NCBI GenBank assembly: GCA_046728075.1
Contig: JBKPDV010000112.1
Span: 1 to 16,114, forward strand
DNA: 16,114 bases
Origin: JBKPDV01 sp046728075
GTDB taxonomy: Bacteria; Acidobacteriota; Thermoanaerobaculia; UBA5066; Gp7-AA6
Direction: 5' to 3'
This document shows positions 1 to 6,057 of this stretch, in pieces; positions within the stretch are counted from its first letter, which is position 1, and every line of letters starts with the position of its first letter. A program made the position numbers and the translations under genes. The notes below the pieces were generated by a model. It ran no database searches. It saw nothing but the letters and a program-made list of their open reading frames with translations, and was not told where the DNA came from.

Positions 1-398
1 GTGTAGTAGGAGTAGGGCCAGGACGGATGGAGGCCTCCGACGATGTGAAACTCGGTGACCGCCTCGGAATAGCCTTTGCCGGCCTCCTCGAGGACCTCCG
101 AGATCGCCATTTCGTAGCCACCGGGCTCGTTGACCTTCCGCGCCCATGCGCAGAGAGCGCAGTCCACCCAGCAAAGGTTGGTCGGGTTCAGGTAGCGGTT
201 GACGTTGTAAAAGGCCATGTTTCCATGGCGTTTTTCGCGGACCGCGTTGGCCAGCCGCCCCAGGCCGAGGAAATCGCGGGTTTGAAAGAGGCGGACTCCG
301 TCCTCGAACGAGAGCCGCTCTGCCTGGAAGACCTTCTCCGCGAGAGGGGCGAGGTCCGATCCCGCAAACGAGCTCGCCGAAAGCGCCTTTTCGCTCAC
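1..398 (-). CDS. mqnE: Aminofutalosine synthase MqnE, N-terminal part (runs off the left edge)
   Basis: This is the first 132 codons of a radical SAM enzyme. The reading frame is intact to base 1, so the C-terminal two thirds lie outside the window. Visible motifs are the FeS-cluster signature C-x3-C-x2-C in NLCWVDCALCAW, preceded by AFYNVNRYLNPT, and then EFHIVGGLHPSWPYSYY. The HIVGGLHP block is the MqnE version of this motif; the related cyclase MqnC has a different form. MqnE joins a radical from S-adenosylmethionine to 3-[(1-carboxyvinyl)oxy]benzoate, giving aminofutalosine in the futalosine route to menaquinone. The GTG start at 398 shares GTGA with the stop of the upstream zinc-ribbon gene, and no Shine-Dalgarno is visible, so translation is probably coupled. 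The frame is also open upstream of this GTG, but that stretch lies inside the upstream gene. Confidence 0.88.
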   Translation of the reverse strand, partial: MSEKALSASSFAGSDLAPLAEKVFQAERLSFEDGVRLFQTRDFLGLGRLANAVREKRHGNMAFYNVNRYLNPTNLCWVDCALCAWARKVNEPGGYEMAISEVLEEAGKGYSEAVTEFHIVGGLHPSWPYSYY

Positions 399-619
399 GG
401 AATCGCGGGTTTTGTCACCGGTTGGAAGGGCTCGGCTGCCTCCGGCGCCACCTCGTCCACGAAGGGGCGGATGTAGCTGTAGCACTCCCAGCAGTACTTT
501 TCCTCCGCGCGGAACTGGAAATCGACCACGCGGCCCACGGCCGGATAATCCAGAATCTCCCGCCCGCACCGGTGGCACATGTCCTTCTCGCCTCTGATCA
601 AACGCCAAACTGGACCCAT
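395..619 (-). CDS. Small zinc-ribbon protein, unknown function, coupled to mqnE
   Basis: This is a 74-residue protein with two CxxC knuckles: C15-H-R-C18 near the N-terminus and C43-W-E-C46 after a 24-residue spacer. This is the layout of a single zinc ribbon. The tail (residues 47-74) is rich in Pro, Glu and Ala. I do not recognise the family. The start is uncertain: Met14 (codon at 578-580), directly before the first knuckle, would give a 61-residue protein preceded by a purine-rich GAGAAGGAC. Upstream of Met1 a -10-like TAGGAT lies at 629-634. The stop codon overlaps the mqnE start by four bases, so the two are almost certainly co-transcribed. A link to menaquinone synthesis or to the FeS enzyme next door is inference from position only. 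Confidence 0.7.
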   Translation of the reverse strand: MGPVWRLIRGEKDMCHRCGREILDYPAVGRVVDFQFRAEEKYCWECYSYIRPFVDEVAPEAAEPFQPVTKPAIP

Positions 620-692
620 GGTCCTGCGATCCTATCAGTTTCACCCAGGCAGGAGTTCCAATCGGGTGCTCAGAATCAATCGCGTCATCCGT

Positions 693-1877
693 TCACCGCG
701 CGGGCTCCGGGCGAAGGCGGGTGCGCAAAAGCAACAAGCCGGCCAACGAGAGAACGGCCAGAGCGGCGCCGATCAGAAATGCGCCCCGCGGACCAAGAAG
801 CTTCCACCAGAGCCCGAAGAGCAGGGAAGAAGGAAGGGCAGCCAGGCCCGTGCTCGCGTAAAAGAAACCGAATGCCCGGCCTCGGGCTTCCTCGGGGACG
901 AGATCCGCGAGGAGCGCCTTCTCGGCGCCTTCGGTCAAGGCGAAGAAGAGCGCGTAGAACGCAAAGAGTCCCCAGGTTGCGAGCGAGGTCGTCAGGTATG
1001 CGAAGCCGACGTAGGCCGCCGCGTAGACGCCCCAGCCAAGGGCGACCGTCGGAACACGTCCGATGCGGTCCGCCAGAGCGCCGCCGGGCACGCCGGCCGC
1101 GGCCTTGGCGCCGTTGAAAAAACCCCAGAGAAGAGGAAGCTGCCAGAGCGGAACACCGTTGTCGCGCGCCCGAAGGAGAAGGAAGGCATCGGTCGAGTTG
1201 GCAAGAGTGAAGAGCACGAAGACGGCGAGCGCGAGCCAGAAGGCTCGCGGCAAACGGCGCGTGCTGGTCGGAAGGGCCACCTTGGCGGCGACGGCACGGG
1301 TCGATTCCGGCACGGCGACGATCAGCAAGAAAACCGTGAGAACGCCGGGGATAAAAGCGAGGAGAAAAACGGTTCGTTCTTCATGGATCCAGAACTTCAG
1401 GAGGAATGCGGCGATCAGGGGGCCCATGAGGGCGCCGGCATTGTCCATCGCTCTCTGGAACCCGAAGGCGCGACCCCGCCGCTCCGCCGGAACGAGCCCC
1501 GCGATCAGGGCGTCTCGCGGCGAGCTGCGAATTCCCTTTCCGATCCGGTCCGCAAACCGGATCGCGAGCACCTGACTCCACCTGCTCGCGAAGGCGACGA
1601 GAGGACGGACCACCGCGGCCAGCGCATAGCCGGCCACGACCAGCGGTTTGCGCCGGCGGATCCGATCGGACAAAGCACCGGCTCCCATGTTGGCGAGGGA
1701 AGCCGCCGACTGAGCGACCCCTTCGATCAGACCAAGCGCCTCCGGCCCCGCCCCGAGGACACGCGTCAGGAAGTCGGGCAGCAGGGGATAGATCATCTCT
1801 GTCGCGACATCGTTCAAGAACGAAACCCAGCCGAGAACCTTGACAGATGAATCTAAGCGATTGTCTTCGGCTGCCAT
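693..1877 (-). CDS. Major facilitator superfamily transporter
   Basis: This is a 394-residue, strongly hydrophobic protein with about 12 predicted membrane segments, a normal length for an MFS carrier. The N-terminus reads SFLNDVATEMIYPLLPDFL. The loop after helix 2 has the MFS signature GALSDRIRRRKP, and the matching loop in the second half has GALADRIGRVP. RGRAFGF occurs once in each half, showing the internal duplication. The substrate cannot be told from sequence; drug or metabolite efflux is the usual guess for this subgroup. The ATG at 1877 has no Shine-Dalgarno and lies directly against an AT-rich dyad (1878-1918) that may be its operator or promoter. The zinc-ribbon gene and mqnE follow 73 bases downstream on the same strand, so they may share a transcript. 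Confidence 0.9.
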   Translation of the reverse strand: MAAEDNRLDSSVKVLGWVSFLNDVATEMIYPLLPDFLTRVLGAGPEALGLIEGVAQSAASLANMGAGALSDRIRRRKPLVVAGYALAAVVRPLVAFASRWSQVLAIRFADRIGKGIRSSPRDALIAGLVPAERRGRAFGFQRAMDNAGALMGPLIAAFLLKFWIHEERTVFLLAFIPGVLTVFLLIVAVPESTRAVAAKVALPTSTRRLPRAFWLALAVFVLFTLANSTDAFLLLRARDNGVPLWQLPLLWGFFNGAKAAAGVPGGALADRIGRVPTVALGWGVYAAAYVGFAYLTTSLATWGLFAFYALFFALTEGAEKALLADLVPEEARGRAFGFFYASTGLAALPSSLLFGLWWKLLGPRGAFLIGAALAVLSLAGLLLLRTRLRPEPAR

Positions 1878-1918
1878 ATTAAATTAGGAGATATGTGCGT
1901 TTAATCTAATTTAATTAG
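1878..1918. promoter_or_regulatory. AT-rich dyad between divergent MFS gene and recO (candidate operator/promoter)
   Basis: Within GC-rich surroundings this short island is mostly A and T. A perfect 10-base inverted repeat, attaaattag (1878-1887) and ctaatttaat (1906-1915), is separated by 18 bases. A further attag (1914-1918) makes the right half nearly palindromic, giving three ATTAG/CTAAT half-sites. Two-fold symmetric AT-rich sites beside a transporter gene are typical of TetR- or MarR-type operators, but no such regulator is encoded in the window. It could also be only the -10/UP region of the MFS promoter. Confidence 0.45.
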
Positions 1919-1966
1919 GGAATGCGCTTGAGGCGTCTCGGCACCTCGTTACCAAACTGCTCCGAT

Positions 1967-1972
1967 CATAAT
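1967..1972 (+). promoter_or_regulatory. Candidate -10 element of recO (leaderless)
   Basis: CATAAT ends 7 bases before the recO ATG, so transcription would begin at or next to the start codon. There is no Shine-Dalgarno and no clear -35 at 16-18 bases spacing. It matches the arrangement before glyQ, mutL and the M20 gene. Confidence 0.5.
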
Positions 1973-1979
1973 CGCCGAC

Positions 1980-2717
1980 ATGGGCCACCAGGACGCGCAC
2001 GCTTTCATTCTCGCGACCTATCCTCTGCGCGAGAAAGACCGAATCGTGTCTTTCCTCACCCGCGAGACGGGAAAGAAAAGGGGAGTAGCTCGCGGAGCGC
2101 GCAGTCCCAAGAGCGCCTTTGCCGGAGCGTTGGAGCCGATGACGGAGGCGCGAATTCTCTACTTCGAGAAGGAAGGCCAGGAGCTCGTCTCGCTTCGATC
2201 GATCGATCCGCTGCGACCTTCGTTCCCGCTGGCCGGTCGCCTGGAGAGCGCACTCCTGCTCTCTACTCTGGCCGAGAGCCTGCAGATGTTCGTTTCCGAC
2301 TCGGATCCGGCTGAGCCCTTCTATCGATTGGCGAGGCACGCTCTGGATGCGCTTTTCGCGGGAGGCGCGGCCGATTCCGTCGCGGCCTACTTCGATGTCT
2401 GGATCCTGAAGCTTTCCGGCCTGTTCCCCTCCCCGGGGGAATGCGCCGGCTGCGGAAGGCCCGTCCCTCGGAGAGAGCCCCTTCTCTTCGACGAGAGCCG
2501 CCCGGGCTTCGTGGGTCTGGAATGCCAGCGCGGCGAATCGGTGCGACTCTCTCCGGCGGCGCGCGCAACCCTCCACGCGATTCTGACAGCCCCTCTGGAT
2601 CCGGCCTCGACCCTTCCCGCTCTGAAGGAAATCTCCGCCGTCACCCGAATGGCGCGCCGCCACTTCCTGGGACACGAGCTGAAGAGCCAGAGGGTGTGGG
2701 AGGAGACTCTGAGGTGA
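1980..2717 (+). CDS. recO: DNA repair protein RecO
   Basis: This is a 245-residue protein of normal RecO length. The N-terminal OB-fold opens with the typical AFILATYPLREKDRIVSFLTRETGKKRGVARGARSPKS pattern. It is followed by a helical domain and a zinc-finger-like segment with C155-A-G-C158. RecO works with RecR to load RecA onto SSB-coated single-stranded DNA in recombinational repair. In zinc-binding RecO proteins the second ligand pair is C-x2-C; here it reads G179-L-E-C182, so one of four ligands is missing. The ATG at 1980 follows a -10-like CATAAT, suggesting a leaderless mRNA. The gene is followed by glyQ and glyS, an order also known from Firmicutes (recO-glyQ-glyS). An octamer repeat array begins at its stop codon. 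Confidence 0.92.
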   Translation: MGHQDAHAFILATYPLREKDRIVSFLTRETGKKRGVARGARSPKSAFAGALEPMTEARILYFEKEGQELVSLRSIDPLRPSFPLAGRLESALLLSTLAESLQMFVSDSDPAEPFYRLARHALDALFAGGAADSVAAYFDVWILKLSGLFPSPGECAGCGRPVPRREPLLFDESRPGFVGLECQRGESVRLSPAARATLHAILTAPLDPASTLPALKEISAVTRMARRHFLGHELKSQRVWEETLR

Positions 2718-2825
2718 TCGGTCTATCGGTTCATCGGTCGATCGGTTCATTTGCCTCTCGTCGAGCCGCAGCCGCATCCCTGACGTGTTGGACCGATGAA
2801 CCGATGATCCGATGAACCGATCGAT
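2716..2825. repeat. Inverted pair of octamer arrays between recO and glyQ
   Basis: The left arm has four 8-base units starting in the recO stop codon: gatcggtc, tatcggtt, catcggtc, gatcggtt (2716-2747), then catt. The right arm has accgatga, accgatga, tccgatga, accgatcg (2792-2823). The right arm is nearly the reverse complement of the left, pairing at roughly 24-26 of 30 positions, with a loop of about 45 bases. The glyQ -10-like element begins 10 bases after the right arm. There is no U-tract, so it is not a standard intrinsic terminator. Confidence 0.85.
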
Positions 2826-2835
2826 ACTCTTAGCG

Positions 2836-2841
2836 TAAACT
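2836..2841 (+). promoter_or_regulatory. Candidate -10 element of glyQ (leaderless)
   Basis: TAAACT is followed by exactly 6 bases and then the GTG start codon. No Shine-Dalgarno is present. A -35 box is not evident, because that position is taken by the octamer array. The spacing is identical to that before mutL. Confidence 0.5.
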
Positions 2842-2847
2842 TTCGCA

Positions 2848-3735
2848 GTGCTGACCCTCCAGTCCCTCATCGCCGACCTGCTCGCCTACTGGGCGGAGCA
2901 GGGGTGCTTCATCGAACAGCCTTACGACCTGCCGGTCGGAGCGGGCACGATGCACCCGGCGACGTTCCTGCGGGTGCTGGGACCGGATCCCTGGCGGTGC
3001 GCTTACGTCCAGCCGTCCCGACGTCCCGCGGACGGGCGGTACGGTGAGAACCCTTTTCGGCTGGGGAAGCACTTGCAGCTTCAGGTCGTGCTGAAGCCCT
3101 CCCCGGATGACGTTCAGGCGATTTATCTGAAGAGCCTCGAGCGCCTGGGCATCGTTCTGCCGGAGCATGACGTCCGTTTCGAGGAGGACAACTGGGAGTC
3201 GCCCACGCTGGGCGCCTGGGGTGTCGGCTGGCAGGTCGTAATGGACGGGATGGAGATTACGCAGTTCACCTACTTCCAGCAGGCGGGCGGCATCGATCTC
3301 TCGCCGATTTCCGCGGAGATCACGTACGGGCTGGAGCGCATCGCGATGTTCCTGTCCCGAGTCCAATCCGTCTATGACGTGATGTGGAACGAGACGCTTT
3401 CCTACGGAGACGTGCGCCGGGAAGAAGAGCGGGAGCTTTCCAAGTACGGATTCGAGACGGCGGACGTGGAGACGGCGGCACTGTTCCTCGATCGGTACGA
3501 GGCGGAGGCTCGGCGAGCCCTGGATGCCGGACTGGTGATTCCCGCCTACGAGGCTACCCTCGGCTGTTCTCATCAGTTCAACATCCTGGACGCGCGCGGG
3601 GCGGTTTCCGCAACCGATCGGGTCGGCCTGATCCGGAGAGTGCGCGACCTCGCGTGCGCCTGCGCGCGCGCCTGGGTGGCTCGAGGAGAGAGCGCCGAAA
3701 AGCCTGCTCCGGAGCCCGAGACGGCGACGGTTTGA
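2848..3735 (+). CDS. glyQ: Glycine--tRNA ligase alpha subunit
   Basis: This is a 295-residue protein matching the GlyRS alpha subunit along its length. Diagnostic blocks are the N-terminal LLAYWAEQGCFIEQPYDLPVGAGTMHPATFLRVLGPDPWRCAYVQPSRRPADGRYGENPFRL, then the class II core VRFEEDNWESPTLGAWGVGWQVVMDGMEITQFTYFQQAGG, and AEITYGLERIAMFL. With GlyS it forms the alpha2-beta2 enzyme that charges tRNA-Gly; the alpha chain carries the catalytic class II fold. The GTG start is chosen because the family begins with LTLQSLI at this point and a -10-like TAAACT lies 6 bases upstream. The C-terminal tail past about residue 280 (SAEKPAPEPETATV) is low-complexity. glyS follows after 124 bases. Confidence 0.97.
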   Translation: MLTLQSLIADLLAYWAEQGCFIEQPYDLPVGAGTMHPATFLRVLGPDPWRCAYVQPSRRPADGRYGENPFRLGKHLQLQVVLKPSPDDVQAIYLKSLERLGIVLPEHDVRFEEDNWESPTLGAWGVGWQVVMDGMEITQFTYFQQAGGIDLSPISAEITYGLERIAMFLSRVQSVYDVMWNETLSYGDVRREEERELSKYGFETADVETAALFLDRYEAEARRALDAGLVIPAYEATLGCSHQFNILDARGAVSATDRVGLIRRVRDLACACARAWVARGESAEKPAPEPETATV

Positions 3736-3850
3736 AAACGACGTAAGACGTGAGACGTAAGACGTAAGACGTGGCCAAGCTGTTCCTTCGAAAAAATCCC
3801 CTCTTGATTCTGCGTTCCGTTCGTCTCACATCTCACCTCTCACGTCTCAC
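3736..3850. repeat. Inverted pair of heptamer arrays between glyQ and glyS
   Basis: In register from the base after the glyQ stop, the units are aaacgac, gtaagac, gtgagac, gtaagac, gtaagac (3736-3770). The right arm is gtctcac, atctcac, ctctcac, gtctcac (3823-3850), ending 9 bases before the glyS ATG. The reverse complement of the right arm (consensus gtgagac) matches the left arm at about 23 of 28 positions. The 52-base spacer holds nothing recognisable. The array replaces any obvious Shine-Dalgarno for glyS. Confidence 0.88.
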
Positions 3851-3859
3851 GATCCCGGC

Positions 3860-5938
3860 ATGAATCGCTCCGACTTCCTTCTCGAAATCCGAACCGAGGA
3901 GATTCCCGCGGCAGCGCTGGGATCGGCCAGGCTCGATCTCTCTCGGGTCATCGTCGAGGCGCTGGCGCAAGAAGGACTCGTGCCGGAAAGCTCGAAGGCG
4001 CTGGCCACGCCTCGCCGTCTGATCCTGATCCTGCGTGGACTCCCGGAGCGGCAGGAAGACCGGGCGACGGAAGTCGTCGGCCCTCCCGCCTCCGCGGCGT
4101 TCGACGAGAAGGGCCGGCCGACGCGGGCCGCCGAGGGATTTGCGGCAAAGCATCAAGTGGGGGTCTCCGACCTGGTTGTCGTGGATTCGCCGCGCGGGCG
4201 CGCCGTGGCTGCCCGGCGCACGGTCCCCGGCCGCCCGACGGCGGACGTCCTTCGCGAGACGGTCCCTCGCGTGGTCCCGTCCCTGACTTTTCCCAAGACC
4301 ATGCGCTGGGGCAACGGCGACTCCGTGTTCGTTCGGCCGATCCGGGGCGTCCTGGCGCTTCTCGGGCGAGAGGTCGTCCCTCTGAGCCTCTTCGGTGTGT
4401 CCGCGCGGGGCGTAACGACTGGCCATCCGATCCTTTCCGACGGGGAGCTGTCCGTCGAGAGTGCGGATGATTACCTGAGCAAGATGCGGGCGGCCTCCGT
4501 CGAGCCGGACAGCGAGACGCGGCGGACGACCATCCTCGAGTCGGCCCGGCGTCTGGCGGGGGAAGTCGGAGGCGGCGTCGAGTCCGACGCGGATCTGGCG
4601 ACCGTGCTGGCCGATCTCGTGGAGTGGCCCGGAACCGTGCGCGGCTCCTTCGCACCCGAGTTTCTGGAGCTGCCCGAGGAGATCACGACCACTGCCATGC
4701 GAACTCATCAGAAATATCTGCCCGTGCGGGGCAAGGGAGGGCTGCTTCCCTACTTCATTTCCGTGATGGACAACCGGGAAGACCGGAAGGGATTGATTGC
4801 CAAGGGAAACGAATGGGTGTTGAACGCCCGGCTGGCCGACGCCCGGTTCTTCTTCCAGGAGGATACGCGGCAGAAGCTCGAGTCGCGGTTGTCCGACCTG
4901 TCGCGCCTCTCCTTCCAGGACCGTCTGGGCGACTACCGCCAGAAGACGGGGCGGCTGCAGGATCTCGCCGAGGTCATCGCTCACGTCGTGGGCCGTCCCG
5001 ACCTCGTGGATACGCTTCTTGCGGCCGCCAAGATCGCCAAGGCCGATCTGGCAACCCGAATGGTCAAAGAGTTCACTGACCTGCAGGGCATCGTCGGGGG
5101 CATATACGCGCGCGGTGAGGGATACCCCGATTCCGTCTGGAAAGCGGTCTACGATCAATACCGGCCGCTCCACACGACCGACGAGTCCCCGCGGGAGGCG
5201 TCCGGCGCGATCCTGTCTCTGGCCGACCGCTTCGACAGCCTCGTCGGCCTGTTCTCGATCGGGCTCGTCCCGACCGGCTCGCGCGACCCGTACGGGCTTC
5301 GGCGCGCCGCGTTCGGCGCAGTCTCGATCATCACGGGTCGGCGCTGGCGGTTGGACTGGAGGCCCGTCGTGCGCAAGGCCCTCTCGCTCTACCCGCCGGA
5401 CGTCGCGACCGTGTCGCAGGAGACCGTGATCGCGGAGCTCGAGAGGTTCTTCGCGGAAAGGCTGCGAAACCTTCTCGAACGGCGTGGCCACTCGTACGAC
5501 GAGATCTCGGCGGTGCTCAACGTGGGGGTTTGGGATTTTGCTGATGCAGCGGATCGCGCGCTCGCGCTGTCGGACGCGCGCCGCCAGATGGACTTCCGTT
5601 CTCTGATCCTCGCCTTCAAGCGAATCCGCAACATCCTGACGGGCGAAGAGACCGGGCCGCCGTCTCCGGGTCTATACCGGGAAGACGCCGAGCGCCAGCT
5701 CGCCGGCGACTTTCTCCAGGCCAGACAGGCCATCGAGGAGCTCGCGGGATCCCGGCGCTACAAGGAGGCGATGCAGCTGATGGCGTCCATCGCCCCCTCA
5801 CTCGACCGGTTCTTCGTCGAGGTCCTGGTCAACTGTCCGCAGGAGGATCTGCGACGCAACCGCCTTGCCCTGCTGTCTTCGATTCAGAAAGAATTTTCGC
5901 GCCTCGCGGATTTTTCCGAGATTGTTGTAGAAAAGTAG
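3860..5938 (+). CDS. glyS: Glycine--tRNA ligase beta subunit
   Basis: This is a 692-residue protein, the usual length for the GlyRS beta subunit. It starts with the family's FLLEIRTEEIPAAAL. It continues with KTMRWGNGDSVFVRPIRGVLALLG, then ITTTAMRTHQKYLPVRGKGGLLPYFISVMDN, then FFQEDTRQKLESRLSDLSRLSFQDRLGDYRQKTGRL, and VKEFTDLQGIVGGIYA. The C-terminal half contains DRFDSLVGLFSIGLVPTGSRDPYGLRRAA and a helical anticodon-binding region. The beta chain recognises tRNA-Gly and completes the alpha2-beta2 synthetase. It lies 124 bases after glyQ, probably on the same transcript. No Shine-Dalgarno is visible before the ATG; a weak CACGAT lies 6 bases upstream. A heptamer array begins on the base after the TAG stop. 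Confidence 0.97.
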   Translation: MNRSDFLLEIRTEEIPAAALGSARLDLSRVIVEALAQEGLVPESSKALATPRRLILILRGLPERQEDRATEVVGPPASAAFDEKGRPTRAAEGFAAKHQVGVSDLVVVDSPRGRAVAARRTVPGRPTADVLRETVPRVVPSLTFPKTMRWGNGDSVFVRPIRGVLALLGREVVPLSLFGVSARGVTTGHPILSDGELSVESADDYLSKMRAASVEPDSETRRTTILESARRLAGEVGGGVESDADLATVLADLVEWPGTVRGSFAPEFLELPEEITTTAMRTHQKYLPVRGKGGLLPYFISVMDNREDRKGLIAKGNEWVLNARLADARFFFQEDTRQKLESRLSDLSRLSFQDRLGDYRQKTGRLQDLAEVIAHVVGRPDLVDTLLAAAKIAKADLATRMVKEFTDLQGIVGGIYARGEGYPDSVWKAVYDQYRPLHTTDESPREASGAILSLADRFDSLVGLFSIGLVPTGSRDPYGLRRAAFGAVSIITGRRWRLDWRPVVRKALSLYPPDVATVSQETVIAELERFFAERLRNLLERRGHSYDEISAVLNVGVWDFADAADRALALSDARRQMDFRSLILAFKRIRNILTGEETGPPSPGLYREDAERQLAGDFLQARQAIEELAGSRRYKEAMQLMASIAPSLDRFFVEVLVNCPQEDLRRNRLALLSSIQKEFSRLADFSEIVVEK

Positions 5939-6046
5939 TCATCAGTTGTCAGTGATCAGTGATCAGTTATCAGTTAGGGACTTCAGGTAACGGGCGTGAC
6001 GATGGCGTCCGAAACTGAAAACGGAAGACCGAAATCCGAGAACTCC
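5939..6046. repeat. Two heptamer arrays between glyS and ppdK
   Basis: Array one begins right after the glyS stop: tcatcag, ttgtcag, tgatcag, tgatcag, ttatcag (5939-5973). Array two, 38 bases later, is more degenerate: aaactga, aaacgga, agaccga, aatccga, gaactcc (6012-6046). Its CTGA/CCGA core is loosely complementary to the TCAG core of array one, so this looks like a decayed inverted pair. The ppdK ribosome-binding site (GGAG, 6048-6051) lies directly at its end. Confidence 0.75.
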
Positions 6047-6047
6047 T

Positions 6048-6051
6048 GGAG
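6048..6051 (+). promoter_or_regulatory. Shine-Dalgarno site of ppdK
   Basis: GGAG is followed by 6 bases and then the GTG start at 6058. This fixes the start and contrasts with recO, glyQ, mutL and the M20 gene, which lack such a site. Confidence 0.7.
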
Positions 6052-6057
6052 AACAAA

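Noticed and set aside
579..1850. Plus-strand open frame of 423 codons opposite the MFS gene
   Set aside because: Its product is a charged, repetitive sequence with no motif, whereas the minus strand encodes a clear transporter with duplicated MFS signatures.
2718..2847. Glycine riboswitch or T-box leader before glyQ
   Set aside because: The gap is filled by the octamer arrays, and the likely transcript starts at the GTG; no conserved riboswitch or T-box core is seen.
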